64,000 bases of DNA, from NCBI GenBank assembly GCA_016592635.1, contig AP023240.1, positions 248,001 to 312,000 on the forward strand, given 5' to 3'. The notes beneath the pieces were generated by a model that saw nothing but the letters and a program-made list of their open reading frames with translations, made no database searches and was not told the DNA's origin. Below, piece by piece: positions 1-8,773 of this stretch. Both the position numbers and the translations under genes were made by a program. Each line of letters starts with the position of its first letter. The first letter of the stretch is position 1. The stretch comes from Methyloprofundus sp. Lineage in GTDB: Bacteria; Pseudomonadota; Gammaproteobacteria; Methylococcales; Methylomonadaceae.

Positions 1-59
1 AACTGGTACTTAAGGGCGACAACCCTTCTTGGTACAAGAAAAGTTGCCGCAAACTCAAT

Positions 60-1685
60 TTAGCGGATTTTTTTGTAATGGCTGATTAGACCATTTGTAG
101 AGCAATCATGAGCCGTTACTGGGTCATTGTGATGCAGTTGCGGTAAAATTTTTCTAGCGAGTACTTTACCTAATTCAACCCCCATTTGGTCATAGCTATT
201 GATATTCCATATTTTGCCTTGCACAAAGATTTTGTGTTCATAAAATGCAATTAATGTTCCCAATTTGTGAGGGGTTAGCTTTTTAAACAAAAATGAATTA
301 GTAGGCCTATTACCTGAGAATACTTTAGCTGCAATTAAGTTTTCATCAGCATCAGCACCAATATCAGCTTTAACTTCAGCAGAATTTTTGCCTTTCATGA
401 GTGCTTCTGTTTGTGCTAGAAAGTTAGAGATTAAAATATCATGGTGTTCGGGTAAGTCATAGTGACTTTGTGCTGGTGCCAAGAAATCACACGGAATGAG
501 TTTGGTTCCTTGATGGATAAGCTGATAAAAAGCATGCTGGCCGTTGGTGCCTGGCTGCCCCCAAATAATAGGGCCAGTACTGTAATCAGTTGCCTGGCCA
601 TTTATATCGACACTTTTACCGTTACTTTCCATATCACCTTGTTGAAAATAGTCTGCAAAAAATTGCATGCTATGATCATAAGGCAACATTGCATGTGAGT
701 CTGCATCGAAGAAGTTATTGTACCAAATGCCTAATAAACCCATGATGACAGGGATGTTTTCTGCAAAATCTGTATTTTGGAAGTGTTGGTCGGCTTCGTG
801 TGCACCTGCAAGTAGTTGTTCGAAATTATCCATACCTAAATATAAAGCAATAGACAAGCCAATTGATGACCAAAGTGAATAGCGACCCCCGACCCAGTCC
901 CAAAACTCAAACATATTGTTTGGGTCGATACCAAATTCGGCAACATTAGTTTTATGGGTTGATAAGGCAACAAAGTGTTTCGCCGTTGCAGATTTATCAT
1001 GTGCTGCATCCAGTAACCATGCACGTGCAGATTGTGCATTAGTCATGGTTTCATGGGTGCTAAATGTTTTAGATGCAATGAGGAATAAAGTGGTTTCTGG
1101 AGATACCTTGTTTAAGGTTTCTACTAAGTCTGCTTGATCAATATTAGAAACATAGTGGACATTCAGGCCTTCAATTGCATAAGGTGTCAATGCTTTAGTA
1201 ACCATTTTAGGCCCCAGATCAGAGCCTCCGATACCAATATTGACAATGTCGGTAATGCGTTTGCCCGAATAGCCTTTCCAAGTGCCTGAGTGTATTTGTT
1301 CACAAAAATCACGCATTTTATGCAAGGCATGATTAATTTGGGGCATCACATCAATTCCATCCACTAATACTGGGTGGTTGTCGCGGTTTCTTAGTGCGGT
1401 ATGTAGTACGGCGCGACCTTCGGTATTATTGATACGCTTCCCACTAAACATGTCGTCAATTTTTTCTTTTAGTTGACATGAGTTTGCCAAATCTAATAGC
1501 AAAGGTAGGGTTTTATCTGTTATTCTATTTTTTGAGTAATCGAATAACAAATCACCAAAGGTAGTGGAGTAGTTTGCAAAGCGGTTAGGTTCGGATGTAA
1601 ATAAGTCTCTGATGTGTAGTTGATTGACATGTTGTTGGTGCTCCTTTAAAGCCAACCATTCTGGAGAGTTAGTTAGGTGAGACAT
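60..1685 (-). CDS. pgi: Glucose-6-phosphate isomerase
   Basis: The enzyme interconverts glucose-6-phosphate and fructose-6-phosphate in the cytoplasm. The translation is about 541 residues, normal for long bacterial Pgi. The phosphate-binding GIGGSDLGP segment lies near residue 150, the family signature [13 protein letters not shown] near residue 260, and the C-terminal [11 protein letters not shown] signature near residue 500. An in-frame ATG lies 120 bases further upstream, but those 40 residues are hydrophobic and not Pgi-like. The ATG at 1685 begins [10 protein letters not shown] and has AAGG about ten bases upstream, so it is preferred. The gene is divergent from the copper operon at 1934. 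No partner gene is visible in the window. Confidence 0.96.
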   Translation of the reverse strand: MSHLTNSPEWLALKEHQQHVNQLHIRDLFTSEPNRFANYSTTFGDLLFDYSKNRITDKTLPLLLDLANSCQLKEKIDDMFSGKRINNTEGRAVLHTALRNRDNHPVLVDGIDVMPQINHALHKMRDFCEQIHSGTWKGYSGKRITDIVNIGIGGSDLGPKMVTKALTPYAIEGLNVHYVSNIDQADLVETLNKVSPETTLFLIASKTFSTHETMTNAQSARAWLLDAAHDKSATAKHFVALSTHKTNVAEFGIDPNNMFEFWDWVGGRYSLWSSIGLSIALYLGMDNFEQLLAGAHEADQHFQNTDFAENIPVIMGLLGIWYNNFFDADSHAMLPYDHSMQFFADYFQQGDMESNGKSVDINGQATDYSTGPIIWGQPGTNGQHAFYQLIHQGTKLIPCDFLAPAQSHYDLPEHHDILISNFLAQTEALMKGKNSAEVKADIGADADENLIAAKVFSGNRPTNSFLFKKLTPHKLGTLIAFYEHKIFVQGKIWNINSYDQMGVELGKVLARKILPQLHHNDPVTAHDCSTNGLISHYKKIR

Positions 1686-1832
1686 GTATTGAACCTTAGG
1701 TTGCGTTATTATAATTGTGAATATGCGAAATTTTACGAAAACCGGAGCGGGATAGCAATAGCAATATAAGAAAATTCTGATATAATGGTTTTGCATTATT
1801 GGCAAAATGTATAGCTATTCTATCTTTGTTAG

Positions 1833-1849
1833 ACTCTATATGATAGAGT
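1833..1849. promoter_or_regulatory. Small inverted repeat in the pgi/copper-operon divergent region
   Basis: ACTCTAT (1833-1839) and ATAGAGT (1843-1849) form perfect 7-bp arms around a 3-base centre. The site lies between pgi (minus) and the copper operon (plus), about 85 bases before the first copper gene. It could be an operator or a small hairpin in a leader transcript. Role unproven. Confidence 0.3.
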
Positions 1850-1933
1850 TTCCTGATGTTTTTAATGTTCGTTCAGTCAATTTCGCAACAAAAACATTTT
1901 AAAAATTATAAAAAATAAAAAGAGGAAGAATTT

Positions 1934-2521
1934 ATGACACACAGCATAATAAGAAAAAGTTTTTTAGCATTGTTAGCGATGCTATTTTCTGCATCTATCT
2001 GGGCGCATGGTGGAGCAGCAGGTACTGATACCGATCAATGTAAATTTGAGCTGGAACCAGAGCATTGGATTCATTACACGGCTTACCAGCCATTAGCATA
2101 CCCTGCAGAAGATTTTTGTGGAAATATCCCTGATACAGGTACATTAACTCAATTAGTTTTTGATTACCAAGATGTTAGATATCGTAATAGAGCGGTAGAA
2201 TTTGAAGTCACTAAAGAGCCTGAAGGCACTCGTGTATTTTTTCAAGCAGCGAAAAAACATAAGTCAGGTACTGTTGTATTAAAACTACCTAATGGTGTTT
2301 CAGAGCCAGGCAAGTATTTGATTCATATTACACTTAAAGGTAGAAATGATGATAATTTAGATGCACATATGAGCTTTGTTGCAGGTAGTGGTCAATCAGT
2401 TGCGCGTAATGACTTGTTTATGTACTTGTTATTTGTATTAGCTGGTCTATATGTAGTTTATCTTTCTCATGCAGGCTTTAAAAATAAAGTCGATGAAATT
2501 ATTGCAAACCTTAAAAAATAA
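1934..2521 (+). CDS. Secreted, C-terminally membrane-anchored protein of a copper operon
   Basis: The protein has 195 residues and an N-terminal signal peptide that would be cleaved after SIWA (residue 24), leaving mature His25-Gly-Gly. A soluble domain with two cysteines (Cys36, Cys62, a possible disulfide) follows. A single transmembrane helix spans about 161-178, with a short basic, amphipathic tail ending in KK. I do not recognise the family. An N-terminal histidine after processing is a feature of several copper proteins (CopC, LPMO, the PmoB subunit of particulate methane monooxygenase), so copper binding is a reasonable guess. GAGGAA precedes the ATG. It is the first gene of an operon with the multicopper oxidase (29 bases on) and the cupredoxin. 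All three products have the same C-terminal anchor design. Confidence 0.85.
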   Translation: MTHSIIRKSFLALLAMLFSASIWAHGGAAGTDTDQCKFELEPEHWIHYTAYQPLAYPAEDFCGNIPDTGTLTQLVFDYQDVRYRNRAVEFEVTKEPEGTRVFFQAAKKHKSGTVVLKLPNGVSEPGKYLIHITLKGRNDDNLDAHMSFVAGSGQSVARNDLFMYLLFVLAGLYVVYLSHAGFKNKVDEIIANLKK

Positions 2522-2550
2522 GTTAATTCTAATTTCAGGACAATTAAACA

Positions 2551-4278
2551 ATGCAGAAAAATCCTTTAGGAATACTATTGGGTACTGCTGTCATGCTGAT
2601 GCCATTTTCGGCATCAGCTGTAGTAGGCTTGCCTAAAACAGTTGAAGTAGACCGTGGTAAAGTAGAAACGGTTTGTAACCAAAATAACCCGGAATGGCGT
2701 AAGGCGCAGACAATTGAAGGCGTAAGCATGCAGGAGTCTCTGCGTTGTAGCCCTGATAATCCTTATGCGATTGCCGCAGAAGTAAAAGGAACCAACAATT
2801 TATCAATGGAAGCATTGATGAATACTCATTATGCACTGGATGCGATCATTAAAAAGAATGATATGGATGGTGATGGTGACCCTGATTTAATTATTATTAA
2901 ATTAGAAGTTGCCGAGTTAAATGGTCATTCACCAGATTTTAAGGGTTTTGTACCCACTTTTGATATTGCCCCTGGAATTCAACCAGCAATGTGGGTATTT
3001 GCCCCTAAATCAAGAGGTATGGCCACAAGTAGTTTTGTGGGCACCGATGCAAATCCATTACTAAGAGCGCCTTCACCCGTTATTCGTGTGGAGCAAGGTG
3101 ATACTATTTGGATACAGTTAGAGAATACCCATTATTTTCCACATACTATTCATTTACATGGTGTTGATCACCCTTTTGTAGATAGTACTGGTGAAGGTAA
3201 TGATGGGGTACCACAAACGAGTGATAAGTTTGTGTTACCAGGACAAAGCAAAACCTATGAAATTCGTCCTCGGTCTCCAGGGAGTTTTGTGTATCATTGT
3301 CATGTACAAACACATGTGCATTTAGCAATGGGATTGGTGGGAATGTTTGTTGTTGAAGAAAACCGCCCTAACAACTGGGTGCAAACTTTCAATGTGGGTG
3401 GTGGGCAAGTAAGACACCCTTCGAAAGCGGTTTTGGAAGAATATGATAGTGAGTATGATTTGCATTATCATGCGATGGACAAAGAACTGCATAGCATTGT
3501 GCAGCAGTACAATGATCCACGTTTAATTGCTAGAAAAATGAATCGTGAATATGACATGACCGATTCAACTGAAGATTACCATACGCTGAATGGCCGTTCA
3601 TTCCCTTATACATTAAGGGAGTCAATTATCGTTGCTGAGCCTGATAAAAACATTAAACTACGTATGTTTAATAGTACGGGTGAATTGTTAGCGGTTCATA
3701 CGCATGGGCATAAAGCGACTATTACGCATTATGATGGGGTGGAACATAATCCTATTGCGCAGATTACCCGTGATGTTTACGATATTGCTCCAGCACAGCG
3801 TAATGATTTAAGAATCAATACTACTGATGATGGTTTTCACAGCTATGGGGAAGGTATCTGGATTTTTCATGATCACCGTGAAAAAGGTATCACTACTGAT
3901 GGTATGAATCCTGGCGGTAATGTGAGTGCATTAGTTTATAAAAAGTATTTAAACGAGGTTGGTTTGCCTAAAACCATCGGTGAAAGTATTGCACCATTAT
4001 TTACTAAAGAGTTTCATGCGCGTAAAACACCTGTCTGGCAAAATATTGATGATTGGAATAGTTTAGGTGAAGTAGATGCAAAAGGCTATGTGGCTCCACC
4101 TGCTAGTAAAATGGCAGCTGCTGATGTAACGCCAGGTTCAGCTGATATTGAAGCTTTCGAAGATAATTCACTTAGAAACCTGATTTTTGGTTTGTTCTTA
4201 GGATTAGTTGCCTATTTATTAGTAGTAAATAGAGCTGGCATAAAGGCGCTTATTTCTTCAAATAAAGGAGGTAACTGA
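2551..4278 (+). CDS. Membrane-anchored multicopper oxidase
   Basis: The protein has 575 residues, with a signal peptide at 1-23 and one C-terminal transmembrane helix at about 542-560. Four His-X-His pairs expected for a trinuclear copper centre are visible: H201/H203 (HLHG), H249/H251 (HCH), H383/H385 (HTH) and H440/H442 (HDH). The HCHxxxHxxxxM motif that also makes the type 1 copper site (C250, H255, M260) is in the first cupredoxin domain. The last domain has HDH without the cysteine, so the type 1 site seems to be N-terminal. An Asp-rich loop DMDGDGDPD (104-112) looks like a calcium site. The protein presumably oxidises a periplasmic substrate with O2; that substrate is unknown. The spacing to the next gene is 2 bases. 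Confidence 0.9.
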   Translation: MQKNPLGILLGTAVMLMPFSASAVVGLPKTVEVDRGKVETVCNQNNPEWRKAQTIEGVSMQESLRCSPDNPYAIAAEVKGTNNLSMEALMNTHYALDAIIKKNDMDGDGDPDLIIIKLEVAELNGHSPDFKGFVPTFDIAPGIQPAMWVFAPKSRGMATSSFVGTDANPLLRAPSPVIRVEQGDTIWIQLENTHYFPHTIHLHGVDHPFVDSTGEGNDGVPQTSDKFVLPGQSKTYEIRPRSPGSFVYHCHVQTHVHLAMGLVGMFVVEENRPNNWVQTFNVGGGQVRHPSKAVLEEYDSEYDLHYHAMDKELHSIVQQYNDPRLIARKMNREYDMTDSTEDYHTLNGRSFPYTLRESIIVAEPDKNIKLRMFNSTGELLAVHTHGHKATITHYDGVEHNPIAQITRDVYDIAPAQRNDLRINTTDDGFHSYGEGIWIFHDHREKGITTDGMNPGGNVSALVYKKYLNEVGLPKTIGESIAPLFTKEFHARKTPVWQNIDDWNSLGEVDAKGYVAPPASKMAAADVTPGSADIEAFEDNSLRNLIFGLFLGLVAYLLVVNRAGIKALISSNKGGN

Positions 4279-4280
4279 TA

Positions 4281-5129
4281 ATGATTAAACAATTATCAAT
4301 CGTAGCGCTATCATTAGCCTTATCGGCTCCTGTTTTTGCTGAAAAAAAGTTTGAAGATCATAATCGCATGATGGATCACGGAGATGGTCATTTAATGGAT
4401 GCCACGGGTGGCATGGTTATGGGGCAGAATACTGATATTTTGCCTGGTGGTTGTGACAGTGTTGCGGCAACCAAAGAGATTACTGTGCATGCAGGGCATA
4501 AATATGCCGAGAAATTTCCAGGGCGTATGTTTGCCTTTGATGTGCAGGAGTATCAATTTGAACCATGTACCAAGCTAACGATCAATTTTATTAATGATGA
4601 TGAAGTGCGTCACCAATGGATGATGCATGGCTTACCTAGATACCTTTACCCAAAAGGCATGTTCCATTTAGAGGTAACAGGGCCAGGTAAAGTATCGGGT
4701 ACTTTAATTTTTCCACCAGGTGATAAAACCTATTTAGTGCATTGTGATATTGCGCAGCACATGGAAAAAGGTATGAAAGGCCAGCTAAAAATTGGTAAAG
4801 GCGATGGTGATTTACCGAGTATTCCAGGGGTAACAGCGTATGTTATCCAAGATGACTATTCGGATAGTAAGCCTGCTGAGTCATTAGCTGATACGGTAGT
4901 GGGAGAAATCACGGATATAAAAGACAAAGTTGTTGGTAATAACTCTTTCTTTTCAGGTATTACTGTTGTTGGTTTGGCAATTGGTTTGATACTAGCCCCT
5001 TTATTGGCACGTAAATTTAAAGGCATGTCAGTAGGTGAGGTTTTTGCTTATTGCATTGCACTCATTAAAGGCGGTGTTGATTTAATTGTTAAGTTAATGA
5101 GTTGGGTTATTGGTTTGGTTAAGAAGTAG
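4281..5129 (+). CDS. Membrane-anchored cupredoxin (type 1 copper protein)
   Basis: The protein has 282 residues with a signal peptide ending at FA-E (about 20). The mature N-terminus is rich in His and Met (HNRMMDHGDGHLMD, MVMG), a possible extra copper-binding stretch. The cupredoxin fold follows, with type 1 ligands H111, C155, H160 and M165 in the pattern HCDIAQHMEKGM. A hydrophobic helix at about 222-243 is followed by a second hydrophobic or amphipathic stretch at the C-terminus. The strong Shine-Dalgarno AAAGGAGGT overlaps the end of the multicopper oxidase gene, so the two are translationally linked. It is probably the electron-transfer partner of the oxidase. The reaction is not known from sequence. 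Confidence 0.88.
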   Translation: MIKQLSIVALSLALSAPVFAEKKFEDHNRMMDHGDGHLMDATGGMVMGQNTDILPGGCDSVAATKEITVHAGHKYAEKFPGRMFAFDVQEYQFEPCTKLTINFINDDEVRHQWMMHGLPRYLYPKGMFHLEVTGPGKVSGTLIFPPGDKTYLVHCDIAQHMEKGMKGQLKIGKGDGDLPSIPGVTAYVIQDDYSDSKPAESLADTVVGEITDIKDKVVGNNSFFSGITVVGLAIGLILAPLLARKFKGMSVGEVFAYCIALIKGGVDLIVKLMSWVIGLVKK

Positions 5130-5165
5130 TGTACTTATATCCAAGTTAGTGACAGTAGCTGGCAA

Positions 5166-5185
5166 GTTCTAAAATATTTTAGAAC
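5166..5185. promoter_or_regulatory. Perfect 20-bp palindrome downstream of the copper operon
   Basis: GTTCTAAAATATTTTAGAAC is a perfect palindrome with no spacer. It sits 36 bases after the cupredoxin stop and just before an intrinsic terminator. It could be a dimeric repressor site for the following gene at 5262, or part of a double hairpin at the transcript end. Confidence 0.4.
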
Positions 5186-5200
5186 GTTCAGCTAATTTGA

Positions 5201-5236
5201 AGCCCCTATTGATATTAGATCATTAGGGGCTTTTTT
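5201..5236 (+). terminator. Intrinsic terminator of the copper operon
   Basis: AGCCCCTA (5201-5208) pairs with TAGGGGCT (5224-5231). The inner TGAT/ATCA can extend the stem, and a run of six T (5231-5236) follows. It closes the 1934-5129 operon. Confidence 0.85.
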
Positions 5237-5261
5237 GTGTTTATAAGTTAAAGGTTAGAAA

Positions 5262-5675
5262 ATGTTAGAACTTTGGGGTCTATTTGCAAGTGCCTTTATC
5301 TCTTCGACCATTGCACCAGGAGGCTCAGAGGCTGTTCTGGCATACATGGTCTCAGAACAGTTACATGCAGTTATGTTGCTGGTTGCTGTGGCAACGGTAG
5401 GCAATACTCTAGGTGCTTTAACAACTTGGTGGCTGGGTGCATTAGCCGCTAAAAAATTTCCTGCTGAGCATGTTTTAGATAAGAAAAAACAAAAAGCCTT
5501 ATCGTGGGTTAGACATTGGGGGCAGTGGAGTTTATTATTTTCTTGGTTGCCTATAGTAGGTGATGGCTTATGTTTTGCTGGTGGTTGGTTGAGGTTGCCA
5601 TTATGGTCAGCAACTATTTTAATTTGTATAGGTAAGTTAGTGCGTTATTTGTTTGTTGCTTATTGGTTTGTGTAA
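5262..5675 (+). CDS. YqaA/DedA-family small membrane protein
   Basis: The protein has 137 residues and is almost wholly hydrophobic, with about four membrane segments. The segment FISSTIAPGGSEAVL near the N-terminus, GNTLGALTTWWLG near residues 47-60 and WSLLFSWLPIVGDGLCFAGGWLR near residues 88-110 match the YqaA branch of the SNARE-associated/DedA family. Larger DedA members act as undecaprenyl-phosphate or other lipid flippases; a transport role for this short form is only inferred. It starts 26 bases after the copper-operon terminator, so it probably has its own promoter. AAGG precedes the ATG. Confidence 0.85.
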   Translation: MLELWGLFASAFISSTIAPGGSEAVLAYMVSEQLHAVMLLVAVATVGNTLGALTTWWLGALAAKKFPAEHVLDKKKQKALSWVRHWGQWSLLFSWLPIVGDGLCFAGGWLRLPLWSATILICIGKLVRYLFVAYWFV

Positions 5676-5794
5676 CGGCATTGATAAGTGCTGTGATAAA
5701 ATATAAAAAAATTAAAATTGTTATTTTAAATCACAATATTTAATAAAGAAGTGAATTATCAAATAGTTTAACGATAACTGGAGTTTAATTTAAG

Positions 5795-6544
5795 ATGTTA
5801 CGGCATTTCCCTAAAACAGGTGTAGCCTACGCCGACAATAAGACAGATTATTATATCGTTGCTTTTACTTTTACTTGTACGGCTATTTGCTTAACGATTG
5901 ATGGTAGTGGTAGTCAGGAAATGCAATGGTTATTAGCTTTTTTTGGCTGGTTATTTTTGGTGGGGTTATTATCTAGAGAGTCCGCCATTATCCGTATGCA
6001 AGTGCTAGTGGCACTGTCATTTGCAACGGTCGGTGAGTATTTTGCCTCACCTTATATGCAAGGCTATATTTATCGTTTTGGAACTGTACCTCCCTATGTT
6101 CCAGCAGGCCACGGTATGGTTTATTTAACGGCTGTTATTTTAGCAAGGTCGGGGGTCTTTTTACGTCATGCGAGAGCGATTGCGGCTTTTACGGTTGTGT
6201 TATGTGGCTTGTGGTCAGCTTGGGGGCTTAGCCCGTTTGCAGGGCGTAGTGATCAAATTGGTGCAATCTTATTTGTGGTGTACTTAATCTATTTATTTAA
6301 GGGTAAATCACCAATGGTTTATCTTGGTGCTTTTTTTATTACTAGTTGGTTGGAGTTGATTGGTACTGGCGCGGGAACTTGGGCTTGGGCAGAGATAGAC
6401 CCAGCATCAGGGTTTACTCAAGGCAATCCGCCTAGTGGTGTCGCTGCATGGTATTGCTTGGTGGATGCCGTTGCTATGGCGGGGGCAGCGCCCGCATTGC
6501 GAGCTGTGCAAAAAATCAGAAGTGGCATGCTGCAAGATGCTTAG
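5795..6544 (+). CDS. Integral membrane protein of unknown function
   Basis: The protein has 249 residues with about seven hydrophobic helices. Conserved-looking polar motifs sit at helix ends: VGEYFASPYMQGYIYRFG near residue 80, PPYVPAGHGMVYL near residue 100, and TWAWAEIDPASGFTQGNPPSG near residue 195. I do not recognise the family with confidence. The His in the GHGMVYL segment and the acidic residues within helices could be functional. It precedes the methyltransferase at 6642 by about 100 bases on the same strand, so joint expression is possible. Confidence 0.75.
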   Translation: MLRHFPKTGVAYADNKTDYYIVAFTFTCTAICLTIDGSGSQEMQWLLAFFGWLFLVGLLSRESAIIRMQVLVALSFATVGEYFASPYMQGYIYRFGTVPPYVPAGHGMVYLTAVILARSGVFLRHARAIAAFTVVLCGLWSAWGLSPFAGRSDQIGAILFVVYLIYLFKGKSPMVYLGAFFITSWLELIGTGAGTWAWAEIDPASGFTQGNPPSGVAAWYCLVDAVAMAGAAPALRAVQKIRSGMLQDA

Positions 6545-6641
6545 AGGTGAGGATAATATCCATCTCTTCAGCTGAGTTAAGTGAAGTAAAGAGCTATAGA
6601 ATAAAATCATCCGTTAATTTAAAGAATAAAAAATACAAATC

Positions 6642-7556
6642 ATGCATCTTATAGAGCCAAATCAAGATTACCGTAATGGTCCTTTACAAAATAATGAGAA
6701 CACTTCTGTTGAAGAATTAAGAGAGGCTGCTGTACAGCATTATGATGCTTGTTATTGGGACTATTTATTTGCTTGGAGTGGGCGCAATGATTTAGCACTG
6801 CACTATGGTTATTGGGATGAGCAAACCAAGTCTCATTCACAATCATTACTCAATAAAAACCAAAAGCTTTATGATGCGGCAAAAATTCAGCCAGATGATT
6901 ACGTACTGGATGCGGGCTGTGGGATTGGTGGTAGTTCAATCTGGATGGCTAAAAATCACGGTAATAATTTAAAAGCAATTACCATTAGTGCTAAACAAGC
7001 TTTTCATGCAGGGCAGCATGCGAAGCGACATGGAGTGGGGGAGCATATTGATTTTGAAGTATCTGACTTTTGTAATACCCCTTATGCAGATGAAACGTTT
7101 GATATTGTTTGGGGCCTGGAAAGTGTTTGTCATGCTTTAGATAAAGGTGATTTTATTCGTGAAGCATTTCGTATTTTACGCAAAGGTGGGCGGTTAGTCG
7201 TGTGTGATGGTTTTCTTACCAAGCGTGAAATTGAAGATGCAGACTGGCCTGCAGTGGTTGACTGTTTGAATGGTTGGGCTGTGCCAAATTTATGTTTACG
7301 TGCAGAATTTGCAAAGTTATTGACCGACAATCAGTTCAATAATGTTGAATACCAAGACATTACCGAGCAAACCTTGCCCTCGGCAGATTATATGTATAAA
7401 GTAGCAAAACGCTTAGAACCCGTACAAAAGTTTAGCCGATGGCTTGGCTTGCGTAGTGAAACACAAACGGCTAATTTTAAAGTGGGTTTAGCACAGCACC
7501 ATTTATTTCATAATAAAATAGTGGAATATGGTATTTTTACAGCACAAAAAATATAG
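6642..7556 (+). CDS. Class I SAM-dependent methyltransferase (tocopherol/sterol methyltransferase type)
   Basis: The protein has 304 residues with a Rossmann methyltransferase core. Motif I is VLDAGCGIGGSSIWMAK at about residues 88-104. An acidic loop and the WGLESVCHALDKGDF segment follow, then RILRKGGRLVVCDGF. The pre-core LHYGYWDE and the GIGGSS motif resemble gamma-tocopherol, sterol-24-C and small-molecule C-methyltransferases rather than rRNA methylases. The substrate cannot be read; a quinone, isoprenoid or lipid is plausible in this genomic setting. The start ATG at 6642 is the first in frame. YceI follows 33 bases downstream. Confidence 0.85.
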   Translation: MHLIEPNQDYRNGPLQNNENTSVEELREAAVQHYDACYWDYLFAWSGRNDLALHYGYWDEQTKSHSQSLLNKNQKLYDAAKIQPDDYVLDAGCGIGGSSIWMAKNHGNNLKAITISAKQAFHAGQHAKRHGVGEHIDFEVSDFCNTPYADETFDIVWGLESVCHALDKGDFIREAFRILRKGGRLVVCDGFLTKREIEDADWPAVVDCLNGWAVPNLCLRAEFAKLLTDNQFNNVEYQDITEQTLPSADYMYKVAKRLEPVQKFSRWLGLRSETQTANFKVGLAQHHLFHNKIVEYGIFTAQKI

Positions 7557-7589
7557 TATCTTAAAACTTAATTGTTAAGGCATCATAAT

Positions 7590-8159
7590 ATGAAAAAAAT
7601 TATCTTTATTACCTTGTTAATGTTATCTCAATCTGTCTTGGCTGAGTGGGTATTAGACCAGAGATCTTCGGTTATTAATTTTATTACCACAAAAAATGCC
7701 AGTAAAACTGAAGTACAAACATTTAATAAAATTGATGCTAGTATCAATTCAAAGCGAGCAGTATTAAGTGTTGATTTAAGTAGCGTTGATACAGGTATAG
7801 CAATACGTGATACTCGTTTACGTGAGCTATTTTTTGATATAAAGGATTTTCCTGTTGCACGGGTACGCTTGAATGTAAATAAAGCAAAGTTAGATAAGCT
7901 TAAACAAGGCCAAAGGAAAGTTTTACAGTTGGATGCTGTTATCGATTTGCATGGTTTACAGAAAACAATACCTGTTAAAATGCAAATAGTTGCATTTGCG
8001 AAAGGCAAGGTTTTAGTGACTACAAAAGAGCCTCTTATTGTTGATCTAAAAGATTTTAATTTGTTGGCAGGATCAGAAGCATTACGTGCAATAGCTAAAT
8101 TAACAAGTATTAACACTGCGGTGCCAGTTACTTTTAATTTATTTTTTACCAAGAAGTAA
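7590..8159 (+). CDS. YceI-family periplasmic protein
   Basis: The protein has 189 residues from the ATG at 7590, which begins a clear signal peptide (MKKIIFITLLMLSQSVLA) and has AAGG about 11 bases upstream. An upstream ATG at 7572 would spoil the signal sequence. The mature region begins EWVLDQRSSVINFITTKN, and ends of strands such as TRLRELFFDIKDFPVARV and the LHG segment fit the YceI lipocalin-like barrel, which binds isoprenoid or amphipathic ligands. It is close behind the methyltransferase gene and probably shares its transcript, so an isoprenoid-linked role for the pair is possible but unproven. Confidence 0.85.
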   Translation: MKKIIFITLLMLSQSVLAEWVLDQRSSVINFITTKNASKTEVQTFNKIDASINSKRAVLSVDLSSVDTGIAIRDTRLRELFFDIKDFPVARVRLNVNKAKLDKLKQGQRKVLQLDAVIDLHGLQKTIPVKMQIVAFAKGKVLVTTKEPLIVDLKDFNLLAGSEALRAIAKLTSINTAVPVTFNLFFTKK

Positions 8160-8250
8160 TTACTTTAGTCATTTTGGTTAGTTCTTTATTAAAGGTTACT
8201 ATTTAGTAATGTAGAGCTACCTTAAAATTTTCATTTTTTAGTTGGTCGTT

Positions 8251-8682
8251 ATGCAAAAGAAAAATATCCATAAAATTAGTTCCGTATTAATCAGTTTTTG
8301 TTTAGCTCTCATGCTAAGCGCCTGTTCGGATGATGCGCCTAAGCAGCAGGCAAAAAAAGTACACAACCCATTTGATCATTCTCATGATGCAACGGTAACC
8401 GATATACAGAAACATGTATTTGAACATGATTTTGCTGAACAATGTGTAAAAAGAGAAGTCAGTGGTTCAATCAATAAGGATAATGATAGAAAGCGTTTTA
8501 CTAAGCCTTGTATGTGTATTGCAACCTTCATGATGAAAGACTTAACGGCTGTCGAAGCAGAAAAGTTTATAAAAGAAAATAAGAGCACGCAATCTTTAAG
8601 AATTAGATTTGAAAATGCAGCTTATCATTGTTTACAAAACAAGCAGCAGCCTAAATCGCCTCAGTTGTTTAAGCGTCGTTAA
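8251..8682 (+). CDS. Small lipoprotein, unknown function
   Basis: The protein has 143 residues. The ATG at 8251 is preferred over an in-frame TTG nine bases earlier. The signal sequence ends in the lipobox LSAC with Cys25 as the lipidated residue. The mature part carries four more cysteines, including a CMC pair near residue 87 and a single Cys in YHCLQ near the end, so disulfides or metal binding are possible. No family was recognised. It is the last plus-strand gene before the convergent SulP gene. Confidence 0.75.
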   Translation: MQKKNIHKISSVLISFCLALMLSACSDDAPKQQAKKVHNPFDHSHDATVTDIQKHVFEHDFAEQCVKREVSGSINKDNDRKRFTKPCMCIATFMMKDLTAVEAEKFIKENKSTQSLRIRFENAAYHCLQNKQQPKSPQLFKRR

Positions 8683-8744
8683 ATTTAAAGCGTACAATTA
8701 AAAACCCTACAAAGTTGATAGCTTGTATCGACCTTGTCGGGGAG

Positions 8745-8771
8745 CAAAAGGGTCAAGCTTTTGGCTTGACC
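8745..8771 (-). terminator. Probable intrinsic terminator of the sulP transcript
   Basis: GGTCAAGC (8751-8758) and GCTTGACC (8764-8771) form an 8-bp stem with a 5-base loop. On the minus strand the stem is followed by CTTTTGC. It lies 2 bases beyond the sulP stop codon. Confidence 0.6.
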
Positions 8772-8773
8772 TA

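Noticed and set aside
1..59. Terminator after pgi
   Set aside because: AAGGG/CCCTT can pair over 5 bp but no T-run follows on the minus strand; too weak to call.
1686..1805. Upstream extension of pgi by 40 codons
   Set aside because: The added residues are hydrophobic and not Pgi-like. The ATG at 1685 has a Shine-Dalgarno and the expected N-terminus.
7628..8152. Long minus-strand open frame (174 codons) opposite the YceI gene
   Set aside because: It lies wholly inside the YceI gene. Its translation has no domain or signal and is the complement of a strongly supported gene.
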